A stretch of 64,000 bases of DNA from Vagococcus fluvialis (lineage in GTDB: Bacteria; Bacillota; Bacilli; Lactobacillales; Vagococcaceae): assembly GCF_003337315.1 (NCBI RefSeq), contig NZ_QPJV01000003.1:62001-126000 (forward strand), given 5' to 3'. The notes beneath the pieces were generated by a model. That model was not told where the DNA came from, made no database searches, and worked only from the letters and a program-made list of their open reading frames with translations. Below are positions 30,192 through 38,799 of this stretch, in pieces. The position numbers and the translations under genes were made by a program. Position 1 is the first letter of the stretch. Every line of letters begins with the position of its first letter.

Positions 30192-30639
30192 TGAGTAGAT
30201 AGATCTGTAAAATAAACTTGTTGCCATTTTTGAGTTTTAGTAGCAGTCGGATTCAAGTCTGTTTCCCAATTTGGATAAACGCGAATCGCCATTTTTCCTT
30301 TTTGCGTGTCAGTCTTTAATATCTTTTGTTGATGAAGGACTTCTTTTGGAAAAATAAAGAGTCCTTTTTTAGTATCATCAAGAACAACAATAATTAAATA
30401 ATCAGGGCTGTTTTTAAAGCTATAAGCTTGATTTTGAATCGTGTCGTCTTTCTCCCAAAAAGCAACAAAATAACCTTTCTTTTTAGGTGTTAGCTTTGCT
30501 AATCGACTTCTGTAAGCTGTTTCTCCTATATTAAATGTATAACCTTCATATTCTTCATTTTGAATTTCTGGTGTTAGCTTAGTTAGTTCCTGAAAAGCTT
30601 GTTGTGATTTAATAAAATCAATAGAAATTGTTATGTCAT
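30182..30639 (-). pseudogene. MepB-family gene with a disrupted start region
   Basis: Conceptual translation of the minus strand gives an uninterrupted, clearly MepB-like protein of about 150 residues: NEEYEGYTFNIGETAYRSRL, AKLTPKKKGYFVAFWEKDD, GLFIFPKEVLHQQKIL, MAIRVYPNWETDLNPTATKT and KWQQVYF. No ATG, GTG or TTG opens this frame near its 5' end. An ATG at 30639 sits behind AAAGGA (30644-30649) but in another frame, reaching TAA after two codons. A one-base change within the first codons would restore a normal gene. MepB accompanies the MepRA multidrug system in Staphylococcus; its function is unknown. This is either a frameshifted gene or one using a non-canonical start. Confidence 0.8.
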
Positions 30640-30742
30640 CAAATCCTTTATAGTTGTTAATAAAAGAATATCTGAAACAGGGCAGTAAAACAAATGATTA
30701 ATAGTATAATAGAAAAAATAGATAGAAAGTCTGGTGTTAGGT

Positions 30743-31417
30743 GTGAAGATTGGAATTGTTGCAGCTATGAGAAGTGAAATCAACTACTTACTAACTCACT
30801 GTGAAATAGTGAATGAAATTAAATTAAAGAAAAATAGTTTTTATCAATGTGAGTATGGTGATTATGATTTAGTCATCGTTGCTAGTGGTGTTGGAAAAAC
30901 GAATGCTAGTGTCTATACACAAATGCTAATTGATTATTTTGAACCAACAGCTGTAATTAATATTGGTATTGGAGGAAGTTTGTCAGAGGTTATAAGTCCT
31001 CTATCAGTTGTACTTGGAGAAAGCTTTAGTCATCATGATGTTAATCAAGAGCAAATGGAGAATTTATTCCCAAATCAATCTGTATTTTTTGCTGATTCAA
31101 GGTTAGTCACTAAATTTTCTACTTATATTGATGAAACTAAACAAGGGAAAATTGTGTCAGGCGAAGTTTTTATTTCGGACTCAGCAGTCAAAGAAGCTAT
31201 CATTAAAAAACACCAACCTTTACTTGTTGATATGGAAACAAGTAGTATTGCTCATTGTTGTTATATTAACGATATGCCTTTTATTTCTTTACGTAGCGTA
31301 TCAGATTTAGCCGATGAATCTTCAGATGAAACTTATGAAGTGAATGAAAAACAAGCTGCTGATCAAGTAGGGAAATTATTACTTAGTGTGTTAGAAAAAG
31401 AAAACTTTTTGTTTTAA
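30743..31417 (+). CDS. 5'-methylthioadenosine/S-adenosylhomocysteine nucleosidase-like
   Basis: A roughly 224-residue nucleoside phosphorylase-fold protein. It carries KIGIVAAMRSEI at the N-terminus, VVASGVGKTNASVYTQMLID, NIGIGGSL, the VDMETSSIAH segment where the ribose-binding Met-Glu lies, and LRSVSDLADES with the catalytic aspartate. It would hydrolyse MTA or SAH to adenine plus the thioribose product. GTG 30743 gives the family N-terminus; GTG 30734 is also in frame and neither has an ideal ribosome site. The sequence is rather divergent, so a paralogous nucleosidase is possible. The adenosine deaminase gene follows 96 bp downstream. Confidence 0.8.
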   Translation: MKIGIVAAMRSEINYLLTHCEIVNEIKLKKNSFYQCEYGDYDLVIVASGVGKTNASVYTQMLIDYFEPTAVINIGIGGSLSEVISPLSVVLGESFSHHDVNQEQMENLFPNQSVFFADSRLVTKFSTYIDETKQGKIVSGEVFISDSAVKEAIIKKHQPLLVDMETSSIAHCCYINDMPFISLRSVSDLADESSDETYEVNEKQAADQVGKLLLSVLEKENFLF

Positions 31418-31513
31418 GCCTTTAAATTATGAGAATATTATTAATAAAGGTATACAAGACCTAAAGAACCCTCTATAATGGTCAACAATATACAAAAATT
31501 TGGAGGGATACAG

Positions 31514-32530
31514 GTGTTAAAAAGTTCAGAAATTAAGTTGTTTCCAAAAGCAGAGTTGCATTGTCATTTAGACGGATCTATTAGACCAAAAACCTTACAA
31601 AAAATTGCTAGCTATCAAGGATTAGCTATTAGCGATGATGTTGAGGAAGTAGCTAGAAACATGCAAGCACCTAAAACATGTCAAAGTTTAGTGGATTATT
31701 TAACCTGCTTTGATTATGTTTTGCCTTTCTTACAAACAGAAAAAGCTTTAGAGATGGCTGCTTATGATGTCATGGAACAAGCTGCAGAGGATGGTATTCG
31801 CTATATTGAAATCAGGTTTGCTCCAACTTTATCTATGCGAAATGGTTTAACAGTGGAAAAGACAGTTCATGCGGTTGCTTTAGGAATTGCAAAAGCTGAA
31901 GAAAAATATCCAGTTTACGGCAATATTTTAGTGATTGGTATGCGCTCAAGAGACTCAAAAGAGATTGCCGGAACCTTTAAAAAAGCTTTAGGAACGAACC
32001 ATGAAAAAATTGTCGGACTAGATCTTGCCGGAGCTGAAGTTGATTTATTTGTTAGAGATTACGAGGAAGCCATTCAAGTTGTCACAGATCACGGAAATGT
32101 TGCTTTGACTCTTCATGCAGGTGAGTGTGGCTGTTTACAAAATATGTATGATGCTATTGATGCCGGAGCAACTCGTTTAGGTCACGGAATAGCAATTAAC
32201 GGTAACCAAGAAGCAACGAACTTTTTTGCTGAGAAAAATGTGTGCCTTGAAGGATGTCCAACAAGTAATGTTCAAACAAGAGCCATTGATACCTTGAAAG
32301 ATTATCCTGTGCGCGAATGGCTAGATAAAGGTGTTACATTTTGCATTAACACGGATAACAAAACAGTTTCAAATACAACTCTAAGTAATGAATATCATTT
32401 ATTAGTGTCAGAACATAATTTAACAGCTGAGGAATTCAGGCAACTAAATAAAAATGCAGTCACTTATTCATTTGCCAAAGAAGAATTAAAAAAACAACTT
32501 TTAACAGAAATGACCGAATTTCCTTTATAA
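31514..32530 (+). CDS. add: Adenosine deaminase
   Basis: A 338-residue zinc-dependent amidohydrolase. It shows PKAELHCHLDGSI (HxH zinc ligands), RFAPTLSMRNGL, LTLHAGECG with the catalytic Glu, RLGHGIAI and CINTDNKTVSN with the last aspartate ligand. It converts adenosine or deoxyadenosine to inosine in purine salvage. The GTG at 31514 lies 6 nt after GGAGGG and precedes the family N-terminus; an ATG at 31478 is in frame but has no site. Next to an MTA/SAH nucleosidase-like gene it forms a purine-salvage pair. Confidence 0.92.
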   Translation: MLKSSEIKLFPKAELHCHLDGSIRPKTLQKIASYQGLAISDDVEEVARNMQAPKTCQSLVDYLTCFDYVLPFLQTEKALEMAAYDVMEQAAEDGIRYIEIRFAPTLSMRNGLTVEKTVHAVALGIAKAEEKYPVYGNILVIGMRSRDSKEIAGTFKKALGTNHEKIVGLDLAGAEVDLFVRDYEEAIQVVTDHGNVALTLHAGECGCLQNMYDAIDAGATRLGHGIAINGNQEATNFFAEKNVCLEGCPTSNVQTRAIDTLKDYPVREWLDKGVTFCINTDNKTVSNTTLSNEYHLLVSEHNLTAEEFRQLNKNAVTYSFAKEELKKQLLTEMTEFPL

Positions 32531-32617
32531 AAATCAGACTTTAGCACCTTTTTGATTAGATAAAAAAAGTTTATAATAGAAGTATAAAGAGAATCTGATA
32601 GGAAAAGATGTGATAAA

Positions 32618-33001
32618 ATGAATTTTTTAGGTAATTTAATTTGGTTGATTTTTGGTGGTTTAATAGGTGCGATTTCTTGGTTTTTAGCAGGCTGTTTGTG
32701 GTGTGTTACTATTATAGGGATTCCAGTTGGCTTGCAATGTTTTAAAATTGCTAGCTTAAGTCTATGGCCATTTGGCAAACAAGTTGTTTATAGTAATAGC
32801 AGTATGTCACTACTTGTTAATATTATTTGGTTAATAGTTAGTGGTCTGCCATTAGCGATTGGGCACTTTATAAGTGGTTTACTCCTTTGTATCACAATTA
32901 TAGGAATTCCTTTTGGTCGCCAAAGCTTTAAATTAGCACAACTAGCTTTAATGCCATTTGGTGCACGAGTTGTATCATCAAATAATTATTATTTTGAATA
33001 A
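32618..33001 (+). CDS. YccF-domain membrane protein
   Basis: A 127-residue membrane protein made of two copies of the YccF (DUF307) repeat. NLIWLIFGGLIGAISWFLAG, then CVTIIGIPVGLQCFKIA with SLWPFG, recurs as NIIWLIVSGLPLAIGHFISG, CITIIGIPFGRQSFKLA and LMPFG. It has four hydrophobic segments. The family is widespread and of unknown function. A good terminator follows, shared with the convergent FabK-like gene. Confidence 0.9.
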   Translation: MNFLGNLIWLIFGGLIGAISWFLAGCLWCVTIIGIPVGLQCFKIASLSLWPFGKQVVYSNSSMSLLVNIIWLIVSGLPLAIGHFISGLLLCITIIGIPFGRQSFKLAQLALMPFGARVVSSNNYYFE

Positions 33002-33007
33002 AAGCTA

Positions 33008-33052
33008 CAAAAAGAGGAAGTCCACTTTACTGTGAGCTTCCTCTTTTTCTTA
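33008..33052. terminator. Bidirectional terminator
   Basis: AAAAAGAGGAAG pairs with CTTCCTCTTTTT around an imperfectly paired centre, between convergent genes. Confidence 0.75.
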
Positions 33053-33979
33053 TAAACTTAAGTTAGCAATTGTTTCTTTTGCTTCTTTCATGATACCATC
33101 AATTACTTCTTTAACTGGACGAATGCGAGGGACTAAACCAGAGATTTCTCCAGCCATCATTGTTCCTGTTTCAGTATCACCCTCAACAACTGCGCGGTAA
33201 AGTGAACCGACTGTTAATTTTTCTAACTCTTCTTCAGGAGCATTCGCCATTTCTAAAGTTAAGTATTCAACTAACATATTGTTTTGCAGCGCACGAACTG
33301 GATGTCCACCTTTTCGACCAGTTACCATAGTTGTTGTGTCAATAGCATTAACTACTGATTCTTTAAATGAGTCTGGAATTGGACATTCTTCAGTTGCTAG
33401 GAAAACAGTTCCCATTTGAACGCCTTCAGCTCCTAAAGCAAGTGCGGCAACTAATCCTTTCCCATCTGCAAATCCACCAGCAGCAATAACAGGTAAATCT
33501 ACAGCATCTGTAATTTGTCTAACTAAAGGCAACGTACCAGATTTACCGATGTGCCCACCAGCTTCTTGTCCTTCAGCAATAATCGCATCTACACCTAATT
33601 CTTGCATTTTCAAAGCATGTTTAACAGCAGCCACGACTGGAATTACGATAATACCAGCTTCTTTAAAGCGTGGGAAATATTTTTTAGGAGAACCAGCTCC
33701 AGTTGTTACGATGGCGACTCTTTCTTCTATAACAATATCAACTAATTCGTCGATGTTTGGTTGTAGTAAGTTTAAGTTAACACCAAATGGTTTGTCAGTG
33801 TTTTCTCTCACTGTATTAATTTCTTTACGAAGGCCTTCAGCGTCTAAGGCTCCAGTTGTTAATAAACCTAACCCACCCGCGTTTGAAACAGCAATAACTA
33901 ATGGACTACGGGAAATATGTTGCATCCCACCTTGGAAGATTGGATATTTAATACCTACTAAATCAGTAATTCTTGTCAT
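33050..33979 (-). CDS. FabK-like / nitronate monooxygenase-like flavoenzyme (second copy)
   Basis: A 309-residue FMN TIM-barrel enzyme. It shows YPIFQGGMQHIS, TTGAGSPKKYFPRFKEAGII, IIAEGQEAGGHIGKSG, PVIAAGGFADGKGLVAA and GVQMGTVFLATEECPIPDSF. It is about half identical by eye to the paralogue at 16625. The ATG at 33979 with AAGGAG 8 nt before gives the FabK-type N-terminus (MTRITDLVGIKYP); GTG 33988 is rejected. Enoyl-ACP reductase and nitronate oxidation are both possible. Its divergence from an acyl-CoA dehydrogenase gene may hint at an acyl-thioester substrate, but that is only context. Confidence 0.85.
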   Translation of the reverse strand: MTRITDLVGIKYPIFQGGMQHISRSPLVIAVSNAGGLGLLTTGALDAEGLRKEINTVRENTDKPFGVNLNLLQPNIDELVDIVIEERVAIVTTGAGSPKKYFPRFKEAGIIVIPVVAAVKHALKMQELGVDAIIAEGQEAGGHIGKSGTLPLVRQITDAVDLPVIAAGGFADGKGLVAALALGAEGVQMGTVFLATEECPIPDSFKESVVNAIDTTTMVTGRKGGHPVRALQNNMLVEYLTLEMANAPEEELEKLTVGSLYRAVVEGDTETGTMMAGEISGLVPRIRPVKEVIDGIMKEAKETIANLSL

Positions 33980-34348
33980 TCTTGTCACTCCTTCTCATGT
34001 CATAAATCAAGTATAGCGAAACCTATGAAGCGTTTCCAACTATTGTTATCCTAGTTTTTCACAGTCTTTTGAATAAAATTCACAGTTGGATAGTGTTTTA
34101 GTGTCTGAATCTGTGAATTTGATGAGATGATAAAGGTAATATATTTATAAAAGAACACTACTGTGAATGATAATCACTATAATGTATGCGCTTTCAATCA
34201 GATAAATAAAACAACTCATGTGACTTACTAACTGTGAATTATCTGGAGGAATAGGAGAATTACTTTCCCTACGGTGTTTAAATTTATTTGTTAAGATAAT
34301 ATTTGTAAGCGCTTAGTAACTTAAAATACTAATTGGAGGAATTAGCAC
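33980..34348. promoter_or_regulatory. 369-bp regulatory region with ACTGTGAA repeats and two cre-like sites
   Basis: No gene is visible here. TTCACAGT occurs at 34058-34065 and 34079-34086, TCTGTGAA at 34110-34117, and ACTGTGAA at 34160-34167 and 34231-34238. Thus five copies of one octamer (two inverted, one with a mismatch) lie between the divergent FabK-like and acyl-CoA dehydrogenase genes. TGTATGCGCTTTCA (34183-34196) and TGTAAGCGCTTAGT (34304-34317) resemble CcpA cre sites. The region probably integrates carbon-source repression with a specific regulator. Confidence 0.6.
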
Positions 34349-35548
34349 ATGAATAAATTAGAGAAACTTCAGGAATTATATCCAGAAGACTTATTGGGAC
34401 TTTCAAATAAATTAACTGAAGGGGAAGTCGACGTTTTATACACATTACGTCAAGCTCTAGAAAAAGAAATCCAACCAGTAATCGCTGAGTATTGGGACAA
34501 AGCAGAATTTCCAGTTCACGTTTATGATTTATATAGAAACGCAAAAATCATGAACGACGAAAAATTATTTGTAGGCCGTGAAGGAAAAGAAACTTACAGT
34601 GAAGTATACAATGCTTTCCTTTTCCACGAATTAGCACGTACTGATACATCAATTGCAACAGCATACACAATTCACCGTATGGCACATACAGTTATCTTAC
34701 AAGGTGGTACTGAGGAACAAAAAGCTCACTACTTACCAAAATTAGAAAACTTTGAATACACAGGATGTTTCGCTTTAACTGAACCATTAAACGGATCAGA
34801 TATTGCTAAAGGCCTTAAAACAAGTGCTCGTAAAGAAAACGGTAAATGGATCTTAAATGGAGAAAAATATTGGATTGGAGCTGCAAACACTGCTGACGTT
34901 ATTCCAGTTTTCGCTCGTGACGAAGCTGATGGCGAAATCAAATGTTTCATCTTACACCATGACACTCCTGGTCTTGAATTTGAAGTTATCAAACATAAAA
35001 TGGCACTTCGACCAGTTCAAAACTGTAAGATCATGATGAATGACGCAACAATTGATGAGTCTCAATACTTACCAAAAATTAAAGGATTTAACGATGTAAC
35101 TCGAGTATTCCAAGGTTCTCGTGTAGACGTTGGACATATTGCAACAGGTACAGCAGCTGGTTCTTTAACAGCAACACTTAAATATGCAACTGAACGTCAA
35201 CAGTTTGGTCGTCCAATTGCTAAATTCCAATTAGTACAAGAAAAAATTGCTCGTATGGAAACAAAAGTAGCGGCAAACATTGCTTTATCAGTTATTCTTT
35301 CTGAGAACCAAGAAAGAGGAGACTTTGATACAGTTAATGCGTCATTACACAAAATGCATAATGCAATGAACTTACGTGAAGCTGTAGCTTTAGGACGTGA
35401 AATCTGTGGTGGTAACGGAATTAACGTTGATTACGGTGTAGGTAAATTCTTCGCAGATGCTGAAGCTGTTTACACTTACGAAGGATCACATGACATTAAC
35501 GCATTAATCCTTTCAAGAGCATTAACAGGTATGGGTGCATTCGTTTAA
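34349..35548 (+). CDS. Acyl-CoA dehydrogenase
   Basis: A 399-residue FAD-dependent acyl-CoA dehydrogenase. It carries CFALTEPLNGSDIAKGLKTS (flavin and substrate loop), NGEKYWIGAANTADV, ATERQQFGRPIAKFQLVQEK, EICGGNGINVDYGVGKFFAD and YEGSHDINALILSRALTGMG with the catalytic glutamate. The C-terminal pattern is nearest to the glutaryl-CoA dehydrogenase/ACX4 branch rather than butyryl-CoA dehydrogenase. It would oxidise or, in reverse, form a short acyl-CoA. No ETF genes are nearby, so its electron partner is open; direct oxygen use is conceivable. Two cre-like sites upstream suggest catabolite repression. Confidence 0.9.
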   Translation: MNKLEKLQELYPEDLLGLSNKLTEGEVDVLYTLRQALEKEIQPVIAEYWDKAEFPVHVYDLYRNAKIMNDEKLFVGREGKETYSEVYNAFLFHELARTDTSIATAYTIHRMAHTVILQGGTEEQKAHYLPKLENFEYTGCFALTEPLNGSDIAKGLKTSARKENGKWILNGEKYWIGAANTADVIPVFARDEADGEIKCFILHHDTPGLEFEVIKHKMALRPVQNCKIMMNDATIDESQYLPKIKGFNDVTRVFQGSRVDVGHIATGTAAGSLTATLKYATERQQFGRPIAKFQLVQEKIARMETKVAANIALSVILSENQERGDFDTVNASLHKMHNAMNLREAVALGREICGGNGINVDYGVGKFFADAEAVYTYEGSHDINALILSRALTGMGAFV

Positions 35549-35611
35549 AAAACAATCATGCAGATGTTAAAGTCAAACATATCTTGCATTACTCAACTGA
35601 AAAATTAAAAC

Positions 35612-35651
35612 AAAAAGAGACTGTGACATACCTATGTCACAACCTCTTTTG
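35612..35651. terminator. Bidirectional terminator, TGTGACATA family
   Basis: A stem of about 18 bp (AAAAGAGACTGTGACATA with TATGTCACAACCTCTTTT). It is closely related in sequence to the terminators at 46715 and 61488. Confidence 0.85.
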
Positions 35652-35672
35652 TTCTAATTTTATAATTGAAAA

Positions 35673-36602
35673 CTAAACCCCGAATTTACGGTTGTCAGCA
35701 ATGATGAAATTTTTAAAATCATTAACACTACTTGGAAGGTACTCAGAACGTTGCCAAACCATGTAGATATTATAAATAATTGATAAGTCAGTCACATCAA
35801 TTATTTTAATGTCGTCATAGTTTAAGGCATTACGGACAGAGACAAATGCGATACCATGATTTGCTCTCACCATGCCGATAACTCCTGACTCTTCATTCAT
35901 TGCAAATAGTGTATTGAGATTGAAATTTTCACCAGCAACACGGTCAAGAGCGGTTCGAATCGAATGACTCATACCAGCTGACTCGTTGTAACCAATAAAA
36001 ACTTCATCTTTAATATCTAGGAAAGAAACATTTTTCTTACTAGCTAGAGGATGACTTTTAGGAACAATGAGGACAATTTCGTCATCGTAAATAAATTCTC
36101 TATTAATATCGTCTTTGTAATCAATAAAATTAAATTCACCACAAAAGCCAACATCAATATCTCCGTTGATGATATCTTGCAGAATAGTTTGAGTAGACGT
36201 TTGTGTTAAGTAAATTTCCATATCTGGATACTCAGCCTTAAAGCGGTTCAGGCGTTGTGGTAAGTATGACGATGAAACAGTGAAAACACTGGAAAGATTT
36301 ATCTCACCTTGTTCTTGATGAGAGAGTAATTCGATTTCATCCATACCGTTTTTCAGGTCAGTCATGGCTAAGTTAACATGACCAGCTAAAATTTTTCCAT
36401 ATTTGGTTAGTTTTAGATTACGACCACTTTTTTCAAATAACTTCACGTTAAGTTGTGACTCTAATCGTGTCATCGCTTTACTCAAAGTAGAATAACTTAT
36501 ATATAACTCATCCGCTGCTTCGGTGAAGTTTAAGTGACGGGCGGCAATTAGAAAATAATTAAGATGTTGAAAATTGATATTTTTCCAGTACAACAAGCTC
36601 AT
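35673..36602 (-). CDS. LysR-family regulator of the acyl-CoA gene cluster
   Basis: A LysR-type protein of about 309 residues. The HTH is at about residues 20-65 (FTEAADELYISYSTLSKAMT), followed by a substrate-binding-like domain (SSVFTVSSSYLPQRLNRFKA, DINREFIYDDEIVLIVPKSH). It lies between the acyl-CoA dehydrogenase gene and the divergent thiolase operon, so it probably regulates one or both, perhaps sensing an acyl-CoA or fatty acid. The start is uncertain: the ATG at 36602 touches the AAAGG site, and TTG codons at 36596 or 36593 are better spaced. A palindrome at 36624-36638 may be its operator. Confidence 0.88.
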   Translation of the reverse strand: MSLLYWKNINFQHLNYFLIAARHLNFTEAADELYISYSTLSKAMTRLESQLNVKLFEKSGRNLKLTKYGKILAGHVNLAMTDLKNGMDEIELLSHQEQGEINLSSVFTVSSSYLPQRLNRFKAEYPDMEIYLTQTSTQTILQDIINGDIDVGFCGEFNFIDYKDDINREFIYDDEIVLIVPKSHPLASKKNVSFLDIKDEVFIGYNESAGMSHSIRTALDRVAGENFNLNTLFAMNEESGVIGMVRANHGIAFVSVRNALNYDDIKIIDVTDLSIIYNIYMVWQRSEYLPSSVNDFKNFIIADNRKFGV

Positions 36603-36623
36603 CCTTTCGGTACTAGGTTAGAA

Positions 36624-36638
36624 ACTAACTTAGTTAGT
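36624..36638. promoter_or_regulatory. Palindrome between lysR and the thiolase operon
   Basis: ACTAACTTAGTTAGT is a perfect inverted repeat between the divergent lysR (start 36602) and thiolase (start 36704) genes, the usual position for a LysR-type autoregulatory and activating site. Confidence 0.5.
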
Positions 36639-36703
36639 GATTATATCATAACAGGTTTGAATGGAAATACCAATTAAGCGTTATCAAGAAAGTAGGAATA
36701 AAA

Positions 36704-37888
36704 ATGACAAAAAGTGTAATTTTAAGTGCGGTACGTACGCCATTTGGTAAATTTGGAGGGGCATTCAAAACAATCCCAGCAGTAGATTTAGGTGCAGAAG
36801 TAATGAAAGCAGCTGTAGAAAAAAGTGGCGTTTCAAAAGAAGATATTGACTACGTTGTAATGGGTCAAGTCTTACAAGCTGGTGCAGGTCAAATCCCTTC
36901 ACGTCAAGCATCTATTAAAGCAGGACTGGATTGGTCAATCTGTTCTGAAACAATTAACAAAGTATGTGCATCAAGTTTAAGAGCTGTAACTTTAGCTGAT
37001 CAAATGGTTCGCTCAGGAGACAAGGATATTGTTTTAGCCGGCGGTATGGAATCTATGTCTAACGCTCCTTTTGCTTCAAAAGATATGCGTTGGGGTAACA
37101 GAATGTTTAATACTCAAATGATCGACTTAATGGTAAATGATGGTTTATGGGATGCTTATTATGACCAACATATGGCTGTTAACGGCGGATACGGTGCTGA
37201 TAAGTTTGAAATTAGCCGACAAGCACAAGACGAGTGGGCATTACGTAGCCAACAATTAGCTGCTAAAGCAATTGAAAGTGGCGTTCTTGAAGAAGAAATC
37301 GTATCAATCGAAGTACCACAACGTCGCGGTGACGCTTTAGTCATTTCTAAAGATGAAGCACCTCGTCCAAATACAACAATTGAAGACTTACAACGTTTGA
37401 AAGGTTTATTTGTAGAAGGTAACACAGTAACTGCAGGTAACGCACCTGGAACAAACGACGGCGCATCTGCTGTTATGGTAGCTTCTGAAGAAAAAGCTAA
37501 AGAATTAGGCATCAAACCATTAGCAACTATCTTAGGTCATGCTGAATGTGGCGTTGAAACTCGTTTAATTGCAAGTGCACCAGGACATGCTATTGAAAAA
37601 GTATTAAAAGAAAATGATTTAACAGTAGATGATATTGATTTATTTGAAATTAACGAAGCTTTTGCTGCTGTTACATTAGTCACTCAAAAAATGTTAGATA
37701 TTCCATCAGAAAAAATCAATGTAAATGGTGGAGCAATTGCCTTTGGTCATCCAATTGGTGCAACAGGTGGACGTATTATTGCAACACTTGTTCATGAAAT
37801 GAGAAGACGTAAAGCTAAATATGGTATTGCGGCTATCTGTAGTGGAGCAGCCCAAGGTGATGCTATTTTAATTCGTTGTGACTATTAA
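36704..37888 (+). CDS. Acetyl-CoA acetyltransferase (thiolase)
   Basis: A 394-residue thiolase of usual length. The acylated cysteine is in NKVCASSLRAVTLA near residue 88. FEINEAFAAVTL, NGGAIAFGHPIGATGGRI with the catalytic His and AAICSGAAQGDAIL with the second Cys complete the site. It condenses two acetyl-CoA to acetoacetyl-CoA or cleaves 3-ketoacyl-CoA. It heads thl-hbd-crt-CoA transferase, an ordered four-gene operon for the C4 acyl-CoA cycle. Confidence 0.95.
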   Translation: MTKSVILSAVRTPFGKFGGAFKTIPAVDLGAEVMKAAVEKSGVSKEDIDYVVMGQVLQAGAGQIPSRQASIKAGLDWSICSETINKVCASSLRAVTLADQMVRSGDKDIVLAGGMESMSNAPFASKDMRWGNRMFNTQMIDLMVNDGLWDAYYDQHMAVNGGYGADKFEISRQAQDEWALRSQQLAAKAIESGVLEEEIVSIEVPQRRGDALVISKDEAPRPNTTIEDLQRLKGLFVEGNTVTAGNAPGTNDGASAVMVASEEKAKELGIKPLATILGHAECGVETRLIASAPGHAIEKVLKENDLTVDDIDLFEINEAFAAVTLVTQKMLDIPSEKINVNGGAIAFGHPIGATGGRIIATLVHEMRRRKAKYGIAAICSGAAQGDAILIRCDY

Positions 37889-37925
37889 TAATAAAAAACT
37901 ATAAAACTTTAAGGGGAAGTCAATT

Positions 37926-38777
37926 ATGAAATTAGAAAAAATTATGGTAATCGGTTCAGGACAAATGGGTAACGGAATTGCACAAGTTTGTGCACAAGCA
38001 GGATATGACGTTTATTTAAACGATATGAAACAAGAATTTGCTGAAAAAGGTTTAGCCAATATCGTTAAAAATTTAACTCGTGACGTTGAAAAAGGACGTA
38101 AAACAGAAGAAGAAAAACAAGCTGTTTTAGACCGTATTACATTATCAACTGACAAAAAAGATGCTGTTAACACTCAATTAGTTATTGAAGCAGCTGTAGA
38201 AAACTTTGAAATTAAAAAAGCTATCTTTAAAGAATTAGATGAAATCGTTGGTGAAGACGTTATTCTTTCAACTAACACATCTTCTTTACCAATCACTGAC
38301 TTAGCAGCAGTTGTATCTAAACCAGAACGTTTCATCGGAATGCATTTCATGAACCCAGTTCCAGTAATGAAATTAGTAGAAATTATCCGCGGGGTACAAA
38401 CGAATGATGAAACTTACCAAGCAATCCATGACTTAACATTAGAAATGAACAAAGTACCAGTTGAAGTTAACGACTCTTACGGATTTGTATCAAACCGTGT
38501 GTTAATGCCAATGATTAACGAAGCAGCATTTACTTTATACCAATCAGTTGCAACACCAGAAGCAATTGACCAAGTAATGGAATTAGGTATGAACCACCCA
38601 ATGGGACCTTTAAAATTAGCTGACTTTATCGGATTAGATACTTGTTTATCAATCATGCAAGTATTATATGAAGGATTCAACGATCCTAAATACCGTCCAT
38701 GTCCATTACTTAAAAAATATGTGGCAGCTGGCTACTTAGGTAAAAAATCAGGTCGCGGATTCTACAAATACGACTAA
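37926..38777 (+). CDS. 3-hydroxybutyryl-CoA dehydrogenase
   Basis: A 283-residue enzyme, the size of clostridial Hbd. It has the NAD(P) Rossmann motif VIGSGQMGNGIAQVCAQAGY, LVIEAAVENFEIKKAIFKEL, STNTSSLPIT, FIGMHFMNPVPVMKLVEII with the catalytic His, and the C-terminal helical domain ending GLDTCLSIM and KSGRGFYKYD. It interconverts acetoacetyl-CoA and 3-hydroxybutyryl-CoA. It begins 37 bp after thl with a good ribosome site. Confidence 0.95.
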   Translation: MKLEKIMVIGSGQMGNGIAQVCAQAGYDVYLNDMKQEFAEKGLANIVKNLTRDVEKGRKTEEEKQAVLDRITLSTDKKDAVNTQLVIEAAVENFEIKKAIFKELDEIVGEDVILSTNTSSLPITDLAAVVSKPERFIGMHFMNPVPVMKLVEIIRGVQTNDETYQAIHDLTLEMNKVPVEVNDSYGFVSNRVLMPMINEAAFTLYQSVATPEAIDQVMELGMNHPMGPLKLADFIGLDTCLSIMQVLYEGFNDPKYRPCPLLKKYVAAGYLGKKSGRGFYKYD

Positions 38778-38799
38778 TCATTTTTAAGGAGATTTACTC

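Noticed and set aside
33549-34016. Plus-strand ORF of 155 codons
   Set aside because: Antisense to the FabK-like gene; composition is that of a reverse-complement shadow.
34160-34178. CRP/FNR-type palindrome TGTGA-N-TCAC
   Set aside because: Spacing is seven rather than six and the right half is incomplete; the repeated ACTGTGAA octamer explains it better.
37159-37515. Minus-strand ORF inside the thiolase gene
   Set aside because: Antisense shadow of a clear thiolase.
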